In this document: one piece after another, positions 38,712 to 48,600 of the stretch
Layout: every line of letters starts with the position of its first letter
How positions within the stretch are numbered: the stretch's first letter is position 1
NCBI RefSeq assembly: GCF_015555045.1
Contig: NZ_JADNJQ010000012.1
Location: 1 to 64,000 of the forward strand
DNA: 64,000 bases
DNA from: Collinsella aerofaciens
GTDB taxonomy: Bacteria; Actinomycetota; Coriobacteriia; Coriobacteriales; Coriobacteriaceae
Direction: 5' to 3'
Notes under the pieces: model-generated
What the model saw: only the letters and a program-made list of their open reading frames with translations
Database searches by the model: none
What the model was told of the DNA's origin: nothing
Made by a program: the position numbers and the translations under genes

Positions 38712-38730
38712 GGTGGGCCATGTGTCCCAT
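38712..38730. repeat. 19-bp direct repeat, copy 1, upstream of lipoprotein A
   Basis: The sequence GGTGGGCCATGTGTCCCAT is identical to 39678-39696. Both copies lie upstream of a lipoprotein gene (about 75 and 200 bases). The core GGGCCATGTGTCCC is partly palindromic, so a shared operator is possible. Confidence 0.5.
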
Positions 38731-38775
38731 TCTGAGGGCCGGATTTGCGCCGTTAAGTGGCAATATGTTCGGGCG

Positions 38776-38811
38776 CAAAAGAGGGGAGGGCTGGTGCTGT
38801 CGGCCCTCCCC
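38776..38811 (-). terminator. Terminator of the second lipoprotein gene
   Basis: A stem of 11 pairs with one wobble (38783-38793 with 38801-38811) runs into a TCTTTTG tract on the minus strand, about 70 bases after the stop codon. Confidence 0.7.
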
Positions 38812-38880
38812 GGGTTGGGCGCCCGTTGTTTTAATGGGGCGCATGTGCGCGGGTGCGCGTAGGCGCGTGCGGGTGTCCCG

Positions 38881-39480
38881 TTACTTGATCTCGATGCTCG
38901 AAATCTCGACTTCGCGTGCCTCGGAAACTGCCTCTTCCATGTCATCGGGGAACTCGATGGAGTTGAGGAGTGCCTCGGCTTCTTTCTTGTGCTGGTCGAA
39001 GTTCGAGATGAGGACGTAGACGCTTCCCGGCTCAACATCGGTAAAAAGCATGGTTGAGATGCCGCTGTTGTCCTCGTATGTTCCGACGAGCCACGTCCTG
39101 CCGTTATACTCGACGGACCCGCCATCTTTCCACTGGAACGTATCCCCCTTCTTTTCCGCCTGGTCGGCGTGGGATTCCTCGGCCGTCAGCGCTTTTTTCC
39201 AAACGGGGATAAAGCGATCGGCCGAGGCGTTCTCGTCTTCGGGGAAGGTGAGCTGGACCCTGTCGGCATTCTTGCCGGCAGAGTCGCTTACGCCGACGCC
39301 CTCGGGCATCTCGACCTTAAACCAGATGTAGTCGGTCTTCTTGGCGACGGGGGCCTTTTCCTTGCTCTCGCTCTTGGGGGCGCTGCCGCCGCCCGATGCG
39401 CTCCCGCCGCAGCCCACAAGGGCGAGCGCGGCAAAGAGGGCGATGCAAAGGGAAAGGATTGATAGGGTCTTTTTCATCAT
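38881..39480 (-). CDS. Lipoprotein, paralogue B of a tandem pair
   Basis: The 199-residue protein has a lipoprotein signal with lipobox LVGC (Cys24), a Ser/Gly/Lys linker, and a domain parallel to paralogue A: YIWFKVEMPEGVGV, RFIPVWKKA, EYNGRTWLVGTY, SVYVLISNFDQHKKEAEAL. The start at 39480 has AAGGAGG eight bases upstream; ATG 39477 follows immediately. The proteins should be tethered to the outer membrane face and exposed to the wall. Function unknown. Confidence 0.82.
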   Translation of the reverse strand: MMKKTLSILSLCIALFAALALVGCGGSASGGGSAPKSESKEKAPVAKKTDYIWFKVEMPEGVGVSDSAGKNADRVQLTFPEDENASADRFIPVWKKALTAEESHADQAEKKGDTFQWKDGGSVEYNGRTWLVGTYEDNSGISTMLFTDVEPGSVYVLISNFDQHKKEAEALLNSIEFPDDMEEAVSEAREVEISSIEIK

Positions 39481-39677
39481 GGTGGCGTCCTCCTTGTCTG
39501 CTGATGACATCACGGCGCCGCATGCTGTTGGGGTACTGATTGCGCTGGCGGCGGATGTCTCTGTGTACTGTGCGACTTATGCCTCCGTTCATCGCTTGTG
39601 GCCGTTGCGCGGCCGTTCCCCAACGGGTTCCTTACTTATAGATATGCCCCAGCTTGTGCTGCTCGGGAGTCTCGAAA

Positions 39678-39696
39678 GGTGGGCCATGTGTCCCAT
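39678..39696. repeat. 19-bp direct repeat, copy 2, upstream of lipoprotein B
   Basis: Identical to 38712-38730 over 19 bases. It may be an operator, or simply a remnant of the gene duplication. Confidence 0.5.
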
Positions 39697-39751
39697 GTTT
39701 GCGTTGACATGGCCTATCGTGTGCCATAGAAATCCGCGATGGCCAGGTGCG

Positions 39752-39780
39752 CTGACGCTCGCGTACTTATGGGCTAGACT
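39752..39780 (+). promoter_or_regulatory. Promoter of the fchA-folD operon
   Basis: CTGACG (39752-39757) and TAGACT (39775-39780) are separated by 17 bases. The leader of about 75 bases contains a 7-bp stem (39803-39809 with 39824-39830) enclosing the palindrome GGCCGACGTCGGCC. Confidence 0.5.
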
Positions 39781-39859
39781 TAGCACCATTACGTGATCGA
39801 TGCGGTCGGCCGACGTCGGCCGCCCGACCGATATATATGACTTGAAGGTGCGTGTGCGT

Positions 39860-40492
39860 ATGAGCCAAGAGATGATGGATAAAACCTGTCGCGGTTTTGC
39901 CGAGGCGCTGGCCGCGCGCGAGCCAGTTCCCGGTGGTGGCAGCGCGAGCGCTTTTGTGGGCGCGCTGGGCGCCTCGCTGTGCGGAATGGTTGCCCGCTAC
40001 GGTGCGACCAATCCCGCGCTTGCTGATCGTGCGGATGACCTGACGCGTGCGTTTGCCCAGGCAGACGAGTTGGCGCAGGAACTAGTGGGCCTGGTTGCCG
40101 AGGATGTGCGTGCGTACGGCCAGGTGTCTGCGGCATACGGTATTCCGCGCGAGGACCCGGCTCGACCGGCTGCGATTCAGGACGCGTTGCACGTGGCGGC
40201 CATGCCGCCGTATCGGATCATGGATGCCTGCGGGCGCGCGCTGGCGCTGCTCGAGGACATGGCAGACAAAGGCTCGCGCCAGTTGCTGTCCGACGTGGCG
40301 TGCGGTGCCGTATTCTGCCGCGCTGCCATGCAGGGCGCGAGCCTGACGCTCTTTGCCAACACCACATCTATGAAAGACCGGGCGCGCGCCGAGGAACTCG
40401 AGGCGGCGTGCGATGAGCTGCTGGATACGTGGCTGCCGCGCGCTGATGCGCTGGCGCGCCGCGCCGCCGATGCCGCGAGGAAGAGGGGGTAG
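39860..40492 (+). CDS. fchA: Formimidoyl/methenyl-THF cyclodeaminase family protein FchA
   Basis: The 210-residue all-helical protein belongs to the FTCD C-terminal family. The conserved Gly-rich loop VPGGGSASAFVGALGASL is at about residues 21-38. Enzymes of this family act as formimino-THF cyclodeaminase, or in one-carbon pathways as methenyl-THF cyclohydrolase (FchA). It lies two bases upstream of folD, which argues for the second role. The ATG at 39860 follows a GAAGG; the frame is open 60 bases further up without family similarity. Confidence 0.85.
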   Translation: MSQEMMDKTCRGFAEALAAREPVPGGGSASAFVGALGASLCGMVARYGATNPALADRADDLTRAFAQADELAQELVGLVAEDVRAYGQVSAAYGIPREDPARPAAIQDALHVAAMPPYRIMDACGRALALLEDMADKGSRQLLSDVACGAVFCRAAMQGASLTLFANTTSMKDRARAEELEAACDELLDTWLPRADALARRAADAARKRG

Positions 40493-40494
40493 CC

Positions 40495-41349
40495 ATGGCA
40501 GAGCTGCTCAAGGGTGCTCCCGTTGCCCGTGCTTTGACCGAGGAGCTCGCCGCTCGCTGCACGGCTTTGCGCGAGCGCGGCGTTGTGCCGACGCTGGCCA
40601 TCGTTCGCGTGGGCGAGCGCGAGGACGATCTATCCTACGAGCGCGGCGCCCTCAAGCGCTGCGAGAAGGTTGGCATCGAGGCTCGCCGCATTTTGCTTCC
40701 CGCCGATGTTTCGCAGGACGAGCTGCTGGCGGCTATTAAGGACATCAATGCTGACCCCGCTGTTCACGGCTGCCTGATGTTTCGCCCGCTTCCCGCTGGA
40801 CTTGACGAGGATGCGGTTGCCGCGGCGCTCGATCCCGCCAAGGACGTCGACTCCATGACGCCGGCCTCGCTGCTTACCACGCTTTCGGGTCGTGGCGAGG
40901 GCTTTGCTCCCTGCACGGCCGAGGCCGTGTTGGCGTTGCTGGACCATTACGGTGTTGAGCTGGATGGGGCAAAGGTCGCGGTCGTCGGTCGGTCGCTGGT
41001 GATTGGTCGTCCCGTTGCCGCCATGCTTACGGCTTGCAATGCCACGGTGACGACGTGCCATACGCATACGCGCGACTTGGCTGCTGAGTGCCGTGCAGCT
41101 GATATTGTGGTTGCGGCCGTTGGACGCGCGCGCACGATTGGCGCGGATGCGGTTCGCGAGGGCCAGACGATCATCGATGTTGGCATTAATTGGGACGAGG
41201 CCGCTGGCAAGCTGGTCGGCGATGTCGATTTTGATGCTACGGAACCGATCGTTGGCGCAATTACTCCCGTGCCGGGCGGCGTGGGGGCTGTGACCACGGC
41301 GATCCTCGCCAAACACGTGATCGAGGCGGCGGAGCGCGCATCGAAATAG
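40495..41349 (+). CDS. folD: FolD-like methylene-THF dehydrogenase lacking the cyclohydrolase lysine
   Basis: The 284-residue protein matches FolD throughout (PLPAGLDEDAV, DPAKDVDSMTP, PCTAEAVLALLDHY, VVGRSLVIGRPVAAML, TPVPGGVGAVTTAIL). In E. coli FolD the catalytic Lys54 lies in YVASK and Gln98 in ILVQLPLP. Here the tyrosine is kept (Tyr48), but the lysine position is Ala52 (YERGA) and the glutamine position is Phe96 (CLMFRPLP). Loss of the equivalent lysine in human MTHFD1 abolishes cyclohydrolase but can leave dehydrogenase activity. With fchA just upstream, the two activities are probably split between two proteins. Confidence 0.85.
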   Translation: MAELLKGAPVARALTEELAARCTALRERGVVPTLAIVRVGEREDDLSYERGALKRCEKVGIEARRILLPADVSQDELLAAIKDINADPAVHGCLMFRPLPAGLDEDAVAAALDPAKDVDSMTPASLLTTLSGRGEGFAPCTAEAVLALLDHYGVELDGAKVAVVGRSLVIGRPVAAMLTACNATVTTCHTHTRDLAAECRAADIVVAAVGRARTIGADAVREGQTIIDVGINWDEAAGKLVGDVDFDATEPIVGAITPVPGGVGAVTTAILAKHVIEAAERASK

Positions 41350-41450
41350 GCGTTTTTGCCCACAGGGGCTGCCGAAGCCGTGGTTTCGCCCTTTCTGCGC
41401 CGAAGCGATACACTGTTGCCGTTTGATTTCTTCGCTCAAGGAGGATGCGC

Positions 41451-42974
41451 ATGCCGTGCACAACGATTCTGGTCGGTAAAAACGCAAGCTACGACGGGTC
41501 GACCCTGGTCGCGCGTAACGAGGACTCGTCCAACGGGGTATTTGAGCCCAAGCGCATGCGCGTAGTGCATCCCGACGAGCAGCCGCGTGTCTACACGAGC
41601 GTCCTGAGCCACCTGACCGTTGAGCTGCCCGATAACCCCATGCGCTATACGAGCGTCCCCGATGTTGTCCCGGGCCACGGTATCTGGGCCGAGGCCGGTT
41701 TCAACGAGCTCAATGTTGGCATGTCCGCAACCGAGACGCTTACCACCAACGAGCGCGTCCGCGGCGCCGATCCGCTCGTGGACTACGTGCCCGCCAAGGG
41801 CAACGAGGGTGAGGACGGCTATGTGCCGGCGCAGCCCGGTGGCCTGGGCGAGGAGGACATGGTGACCCTGGTGCTGCCGTATGCCAAGTCCGCCCGCGAC
41901 GGCGTGCGTATCCTGGGCGACCTGCTCGAGCGCTACGGCACCTACGAGAACAACGGCATCGCCTTTAGCGACGTGGGCGAGATCTGGTGGCTCGAGACCA
42001 TCGGCGGCCACCACTGGATTGCCAAGCGCGTGCCTGACGACGCCTATGTGACCATGCCCAACCAGCTGGGTATCGACAGCTTTGACCTGGATGACGCCGA
42101 GGGCGCCCAGACCGACCACATGTGCTCGGCCGACCTGCGCTCCTGGATGGCCGAGTGGCATCTGGACCTGACGCTGGGCGTCGAGGGCGACGGTCCGGCG
42201 ACGGTCTTTAACCCGCGCGAGGCCTTTGGCTCGCACAGCGACAGCGACCATGTCTACAACACGCCGCGCGCGTGGTACATGCAGCGCTGCCTCAACCCCA
42301 GCGACGTGTGGGATGGTCCCGAGGCCGACTACACGCCCGAGAGCGACGATATCCCCTGGAGCCGCGTGCCCGAGCGCAAGGTGACCATCGAGGACATCAA
42401 GTACGTGCTTTCGAGCCACTACCAGGGCACGGAGTACGACTGCTACGGCAGCAAGGGCACGCCCGCTACGCGCGGCGCCTATCGCCCCATCGGCATCAAC
42501 CGCAACAGCCAGCTCGCCGTGTTGCAGCTGCGTCCCTATGCGCAGCCGGCCTATCGCGCCGTGCAGTGGATGGCCTTTGGCTCCAACTCGTTTAACGCGC
42601 TGGTTCCGCTGTACGCCAACGTCGAGACCATGCCCGAGTACTATGCCGACACGCAGGCTCGCGTGACGTCCGAAAACTTCTACTGGGCCAACCGCCTGAT
42701 CGGTGCCCTGGCCGACGTCCGTTTCCATGAGTGCGGCCGCGCGGTCGAGGATTATCAGGAGAAGATCGGTGGCATGGGCCACAAGCAGATCCATGACGTC
42801 GACGCTGCCGTAGCCGCTCTGCCCGAGGTCGAGGTGCCTGCCGAGCTTGCACGCGCCAACGAGGCCTTTGCCGAGCGTGTTCGCGTGGAGACCGATGCCC
42901 TGCTGGGCAAGGTGCTTTACACCACGAGCTGCGCCATGAAGAACTCTTTCGCGATGAATGACAACGTGAGGTAG
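41451..42974 (+). CDS. C69 family dipeptidase
   Basis: The 507-residue Ntn-hydrolase begins MPCTTILVGKNAS, where Cys3 is the expected nucleophile after removal of the first residues. The family stretch GSTLVARNEDS and later WLETIGGHHWIAKRVPDD are clear. These enzymes hydrolyse dipeptides and are usually cytoplasmic; no signal peptide is seen. AAGGAGG lies six bases before the ATG at 41451, which places the cysteine correctly. It is probably monocistronic. Confidence 0.88.
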   Translation: MPCTTILVGKNASYDGSTLVARNEDSSNGVFEPKRMRVVHPDEQPRVYTSVLSHLTVELPDNPMRYTSVPDVVPGHGIWAEAGFNELNVGMSATETLTTNERVRGADPLVDYVPAKGNEGEDGYVPAQPGGLGEEDMVTLVLPYAKSARDGVRILGDLLERYGTYENNGIAFSDVGEIWWLETIGGHHWIAKRVPDDAYVTMPNQLGIDSFDLDDAEGAQTDHMCSADLRSWMAEWHLDLTLGVEGDGPATVFNPREAFGSHSDSDHVYNTPRAWYMQRCLNPSDVWDGPEADYTPESDDIPWSRVPERKVTIEDIKYVLSSHYQGTEYDCYGSKGTPATRGAYRPIGINRNSQLAVLQLRPYAQPAYRAVQWMAFGSNSFNALVPLYANVETMPEYYADTQARVTSENFYWANRLIGALADVRFHECGRAVEDYQEKIGGMGHKQIHDVDAAVAALPEVEVPAELARANEAFAERVRVETDALLGKVLYTTSCAMKNSFAMNDNVR

Positions 42975-43073
42975 GGATTTCCCGTCGATCGAATAGCGCT
43001 AAAACGCTTTGTCGCTTTCGCTCAATCTTGGGTACAAGAACGCCAATGCAGTTGTTTGTGATTGGAGATAACC

Positions 43074-43490
43074 ATGGTTATGAAACTCGATCAGCTTGTT
43101 AACGGCGCCATTAACGTGGGCTTTGGCGCTGCCGCCGTTGCTGTCGAAGGCGGCAAGAAGGTCCTCGACGACCTTAACACCAAGGGCGAGCAGGTCCGCA
43201 AGGACACCACCACCCCCGATATCGCCCGCAGTGTGTCCGACATGTTCGAGCAGGCCGGCGGTACCATCTCCGATCTGACCGAGCGCTTGGGCATGCAGGG
43301 CGAGACCGCGGCCCAGCGCGTGCTTGACGAGCTCATCCTTGCCCGGGTCCGCGTCATGACCGCCCCCGAGCGCACGGCCTTCCTGGCCCATGTGCGCGAC
43401 ATCGTCGATTCGGTCGAGGACAACGTGACCTCGGTGCCCGTCGAGTCCGTTGAGCCCGACGATGCGAAGGATACCGAAGAGGCCGAGTAG
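43074..43490 (+). CDS. Small helical protein upstream of the UbiB-like kinase
   Basis: The 138-residue acidic protein has an Ala/Gly-rich helix (INVGFGAAAVAVEGGKKV) near its N-terminus and amphipathic helices after it, followed by an acidic tail (DDAKDTEEAE). It shows no catalytic motif. It ends eight bases before the AarF/UbiB-like gene, so the two are probably co-expressed. The layout recalls phasin-like or membrane-associating helical proteins, but the similarity is only in style. GGAG precedes the ATG at 43074. Confidence 0.7.
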   Translation: MVMKLDQLVNGAINVGFGAAAVAVEGGKKVLDDLNTKGEQVRKDTTTPDIARSVSDMFEQAGGTISDLTERLGMQGETAAQRVLDELILARVRVMTAPERTAFLAHVRDIVDSVEDNVTSVPVESVEPDDAKDTEEAE

Positions 43491-43498
43491 CAGCGCAG

Positions 43499-45262
43499 AT
43501 GGCAGATTCCACCACCGATTACAACAATCTAGATCCTTTGGGTGACGAGGCGGCGGTTGTCGATGAGGTCGATGCCGCCGTCTCGGGCGCTCGCAAAAAG
43601 CCGCGCGCTGTCGATATGGTGCCCGAAGAGCCCGACGCGATGGCGCCGGACGAGGAATACCAGCTCACGCCGGCGGGTCGTCGCGAACGCATCGGGCAGA
43701 TTGTTCGCTTGGTCAAAAAGTACCGTGTGTGGGATAACCTCACGCCGGTTCGCTTGCGCCGCCTGCTCGAGGAGCTCGGCCCCATGTTCGTCAAGATGGG
43801 GCAGATTCTGGCCAACCGGTCCGAGATTCTGCCGCAGCGCTTTTGCGATGAGCTGCGCCGTCTGCGTTCCGACGTGGAGCCGGTGCCCTACGAGGTAGTG
43901 CTCCGCTGCTTGGAAGAGGAATACGGCCTGCGCCTGGGGGAGATGTTCGATGCGATCGACCCCAATCCGCTTGGTAGCGCATCGCTCGCGCAGGTGCACC
44001 GCGCCCGCCTGGTGACCGGCGAGGACGTGGCCGTTAAGGTGCAGCGCCCCGGTGCGCAGCAGGTTATGGCACAGGACATCGATATCATCCGCTCGGTGGT
44101 GCGTATCGTTTCCAAGTTCGTCAACACCGATCAATTCGTTGATCTGCACGGCGTAGTCGAGGAGTTGTGGACCTCGTTTCGCGAGGAGACCAACTTTTTG
44201 GCCGAGGCCAAAAACCTCAACGACTTCTACGAGTTCCATAAGAGCGTTCATGGCGTGACGTGCCCTAAATCCTATCTGGACCTGTGCACCGAGCACGTGG
44301 TGGTTATGGACTACGTCGACGGCATTTCGATCGCCGATCCCGAACGCTTGGTGGCCGAGGGCTATGACTTGGAAAAGATCGGTGCCGCGATTGTCGAGGA
44401 CTACTCTACGCAGGTGCTCGATGACGGTTTTTTCCATGCCGACCCGCATGCGGGAAACATCATTCTCAAGGACGGCATCGTCTACTTTATCGACTTGGGC
44501 ATGGTCGGACGCATGTCGAGTCACGATCGCGGTATCGTCAAGGACATGATTTTCGCCGTGGCCGAGGGTGACGTGCCCAAGCTCAAGGATTCGCTCATGC
44601 GCTTCGCCGTGACGCGTGGCGATTCGGCCGAGCTCGATCATTCGGCCTTTTTGTCCGATCTTGACTTTATCGTGGCTGACTTTGCGGGCCTTGACCTGAA
44701 GGATTTGGATATCGGCGAGTTTTTGACCTCGCTGTTAAACCTCGCGCGTAAGAATGACGTTGAGCTGCCGAGCGTGGTGACGATGTTCGCGCGCGGCATG
44801 GTGACGCTCGAGGGTTTGCTGACCGAGTACATGCCCAACGTCAACATGATCCAGATCATCCAAACCCACATTAAAATCGAGAAAAGCACCTATGCGCGCG
44901 TGCGCGACATGGGGCGCGATCTTGCCGCGAGCAGCTATCGCGCGGCGAAGGGCTCACTCGAGGCGGCTGAGTACCTGGGGCTGGCTTCGCGCATGCTTAC
45001 GCGCGGCCAGCTTAAGGTGAACACGCAGATCATGAGCAGCGATAAGGCACTGCGACAGCTGGGCGGAATTATCGACCGCATGTCGATGGCTATCGTTATC
45101 GCCGGCCTGTTTATCGGTTCGTCGGTGGTGTACTACGCACGCATCGAGCCGGTTGTGTTTGGTATCCCGGTCATTGGCTTTATGGGCTACGTGAGCGCGC
45201 TGGTGCTGGCGCTTATGCTGGGCCGCAATATCTGGCTCAACAGTCACGGCGGCAAACACTAG
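43499..45262 (+). CDS. AarF/ABC1/UbiB family atypical kinase
   Basis: The 587-residue protein carries the UbiB/ADCK signature: FVKMGQILANRSEILP (KxGQ motif), SASLAQVHRARL (Ala-rich loop), DVAVKVQRPG (catalytic Lys), EETNFLAEAKN, FFHADPHAGNI and YFIDLGMVGRM. Two C-terminal membrane helices follow (IVIAGLFIGSSVVYYARI and IGFMGYVSALVLALML). The family supports isoprenoid-quinone or lipid metabolism through ATP-dependent activity; this organism type is not expected to make ubiquinone, so the target is more likely menaquinone or another prenyl lipid. It follows the small helical protein in one unit. Confidence 0.88.
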   Translation: MADSTTDYNNLDPLGDEAAVVDEVDAAVSGARKKPRAVDMVPEEPDAMAPDEEYQLTPAGRRERIGQIVRLVKKYRVWDNLTPVRLRRLLEELGPMFVKMGQILANRSEILPQRFCDELRRLRSDVEPVPYEVVLRCLEEEYGLRLGEMFDAIDPNPLGSASLAQVHRARLVTGEDVAVKVQRPGAQQVMAQDIDIIRSVVRIVSKFVNTDQFVDLHGVVEELWTSFREETNFLAEAKNLNDFYEFHKSVHGVTCPKSYLDLCTEHVVVMDYVDGISIADPERLVAEGYDLEKIGAAIVEDYSTQVLDDGFFHADPHAGNIILKDGIVYFIDLGMVGRMSSHDRGIVKDMIFAVAEGDVPKLKDSLMRFAVTRGDSAELDHSAFLSDLDFIVADFAGLDLKDLDIGEFLTSLLNLARKNDVELPSVVTMFARGMVTLEGLLTEYMPNVNMIQIIQTHIKIEKSTYARVRDMGRDLAASSYRAAKGSLEAAEYLGLASRMLTRGQLKVNTQIMSSDKALRQLGGIIDRMSMAIVIAGLFIGSSVVYYARIEPVVFGIPVIGFMGYVSALVLALMLGRNIWLNSHGGKH

Positions 45263-45383
45263 AGGCTGCGACCGTCACCGCATTTTCCTATCGCAAACAA
45301 TGGCTTTTACCTTGGGCTTCGCCTGTGTGCGGGGTCCTTTTGCGTGATACCATTTTGACGGTAATAATCGATGGCCTAGATGG

Positions 45384-45549
45384 TGGTGCGGAGACGCACG
45401 AACGCGCGGTTTTCCTGCGCGTTTGGGAGAATCGGGGTGCAAGTCCCCGGCTGTACCAGTAACCGTAATTCCTCTTGGCTCGGGATGTTCGCGTCGCAGA
45501 TCGGACGATGCGCCTGAGCCGTTAAGGTTAAGTCGGATCGCCTCCCATC
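45384..45549 (+). promoter_or_regulatory. Cobalamin riboswitch
   Basis: The core 45425-45468 contains GGGGTGCAAGTCCCC, CCGGCTGTACCAG and TAACCGTAA in the order of the cobalamin (B12) aptamer, which normally reads GGTGAAAATCC then GCCACTGTAA. The B12-box equivalent AGTCGGATCGCCTCCC lies at 45531-45546. A TTGACG at 45355 and TAGATG at 45377 could be its promoter. It ends about 65 bases before the DUF4430 surface protein start, so high B12 should reduce expression of that operon. Confidence 0.85.
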
Positions 45550-45612
45550 TTGCATGCGGCTGCGGCGTATGCCGCCGGTGTGCATAGGGCTCTGGAGGGA
45601 AGGGGGACCCCG

Positions 45613-48600
45613 ATGGGGGAACTCGAGCGTAACATGCGCGATGACGTGGGGCAGCCGCTGGGCAATGCTCCAAGTACAGACAATGGGGGACAAATGGATA
45701 TGTTTGAGGACGAGCGCGAGCGCGCCTCGCTGCATCGCCGTGGCGCGATTGCACGCGGCGTAGCCAAGCGCGGCCTGGTGGCATTCCTGGCCTTCGCGAT
45801 GGCCTTCAGCACCACGCCGGCTCAGCTGTGGGCCGAGGGTGCCGAGGGCATTACCGACGCTGTGGCTCAGGCTACGACGCCAGGCGAGGACGCAGCGCTT
45901 GCGGGCGGTACCGCTGAGCAGAGCGGCGCCGAGGTTTCGGATTCCGGGAGCGCGCCTGCAGCCAGTGCCGCCACAACAGAGGCAGCAACTGGCGACGAAG
46001 GCTCGGCGACGGGGGAGAGCCCTGCCACGAGCGAGCAGTCTTCGACGGTATCCGCTGGCCAAGCAGGATCTGCCGCCGCGGCTGCCGTCCAGACAGAGAA
46101 CCCGACAGAAACCGGCGATGTCGCCAAGAAGCAAGTCGAGGTCTCGTTCTCGATTATCGGCACCGATGCCGACGGCAAGGCTCAGACCTGGGTGGCACCT
46201 ACGCAACTCAAGCTCGACGAGGGCGCGACGGCTGCGGATGCCTTCGTTAAGCTGCAGCAGAAGACGGGCTTCAAGGCGGATTACGATCCGAACACGGCAT
46301 ACGGTTTCTACCTCAAAAGCATCACATCCCCGAGCGATGGCCGTACGCTTGCCTTCGATCCGGCGACTTATGCCTACTGGCAGCTGTTCGTCGACGGCGC
46401 GTCTTCCTCGGTTGGCGCGAGCAGCGTCAAGCTCACCCAAGGGCAGAAGATTGAGTTTGCCTATACGGCTGGTAGCGCGTCCCCTGTCGTTAAGGACCAG
46501 GTTGCCGCAAATGTGACCGTCATTGGTCGCGATGCCCAGGGCAAGACTCAGACTTGGGTCGATAACGCGCAGTATGTGGTGACGTCCGGTTCGAGCGCGC
46601 TTGACCTTACGAAGGCCGCGCTCGAGGCGAATGATATTGACGCCGTTGCTGCGGGCTCCTTCATTCTGAGCCTTAAGTACAACGGTGTTGAGCTGGGTAC
46701 GCCCCAAGATTATTCGACCTATTGGCAGCTGTTTATCAACGGCAAGTCGAGTGACTATACGGCGGACAATGTCACCATCCATGCTGGCGATACCGTCACG
46801 TGGTTCTACGGTGGCTGGGGAGACCAGTTGCCGTCCGATTCTGTCCATGCTTCCGTTCAGGTGCTTGGCAAGGACAAGGACGGCAAGCAGCAGGTTTGGG
46901 CTTCGACGGGCCAGACGAGTCTCAAGGCGGGCTCTACTGCTAAGGACCTGTTGGAGCAGACTGGTCTTAAACTCAAAGCTACAGAAGAGTCTTGGGGTTG
47001 GTACCTTAGGGGCATTACCTCGCCGCTTGACGGTAAGACCTATTGTGGCTCTGATGCTGCGACCAATAGCTATTGGCGCTTCTACGTAAAGGGCAAGTCC
47101 GACGCAAAGTACAAGTTCGCCGACGTTGGCGCTGGTGCCTACGAGCTCCATGAGGGTGACGCCGTCACCTTTATGTATGCTGGCGACAGCGATGCCCTCC
47201 CTGGTCAGGTGCTTGGATCCGCCGATATCATCGGCCCCGATGTCAACGGCAACAATACTCGCTGGGGCTCGGCAAGCAATGTTTCCCTGCCCGAAGGCTC
47301 TACGGCTCAGGACCTTATTGAGACGGTGCTGAAGGCGAAGGGCATTGATTACAAGGCCTTCCAGAGTGGTGCATACTGGTCCATTACTTCGCCGTTCGAA
47401 GACAAGTCTTACGGCTATGATGGTGCGACCGGTAAATACTGGCATCTGTATATCAACGGAGAGTCCTCATCTCTCTGTGCCAACCAGGTCACGCTCAAGA
47501 GCGGCGACAAGGTTACATTTGCCTACACCACCGAAAAATCGCCCATGCCCGATCCCGACAAGATTGTCGTGGACCCGAGTGCGACGACTCCTAATTGGGA
47601 TGCCGAGTGGGCCGGCTACGGCAACAGTGGCAACGGTTCGACCGTAACGGATGCCAAGACGCCTGCGCAGGCCGCCGGTCTTAAGTGGGCCTTCGATTGG
47701 AAGGCCGAGTCTGGCCAGCAGTATGCCAACTGCAGCGAGCCTGTCATCGCTAACGGCTTTGTGTACATCGCGACCGAGAACGAGCTCATTAAGATCGATT
47801 CGTCCACGGGCAAAAAGGTTGCCTCTGCGCCGCTTGCCTCTAAGGTGAGCTATACCTCTCGCCCAATCTATACCAATGGCCTTATCATCGTTCCGCTCAA
47901 CGGCGGTGCGGTCCAGGCGATTACTGCAGACAAGCTGATCTGCAAGTGGCTGTCGCCTGGTTTGACGGACTTGACGCAGAGCTCCTGCACCGTCGTTTCG
48001 GACGGCGAGTACGTCTATGTAGGCTCGGTCGATATTTCGTATGACGAGAATTACAACGCGACCTACGGCAACGGCTCCTTTATGCGCATTAAGATTGCCA
48101 CGGGCGAAGTTTCTTGGCAGAACATTGACGCTTCCGAGGGCTATTACTGGACTGGTGCGGCTTTGACGGATAAGTATGCCATCGTTCCTACGAGCGCGGG
48201 CACGCTTAAGTGCATTGATAAGACGACGGGCGATGTCGTTTCGACCATGAAGCTCGGCGCTCTCGCGAACGCCGACTGTGTCGCCGATCCGTCCAATGGT
48301 TCGACCTTCTATCAGATGACGCACGATGGAAAGCTCCATGTGATTTCGCTTTCGGCGAAGGGCGTACTGAGCGAGCAGAAGACGGTCGACCTGGGTCTTA
48401 CTAATAACATGAGCGCACCGGCGGTGGCTGGCGAAAACTTGATTGTCGGCGGACAGACGGCTACTGGCTCTGCTCTGGCTCTCTATAATCTGAAGACCGG
48501 TAAGACCACGATGGTCACCGCTGCTGACGGTAAAGAACTGCCGGCCGGATTTAACGGTATTGCTGCTACTCCGCTGGTGAGTGTTCAGGGTGGCAAGACC

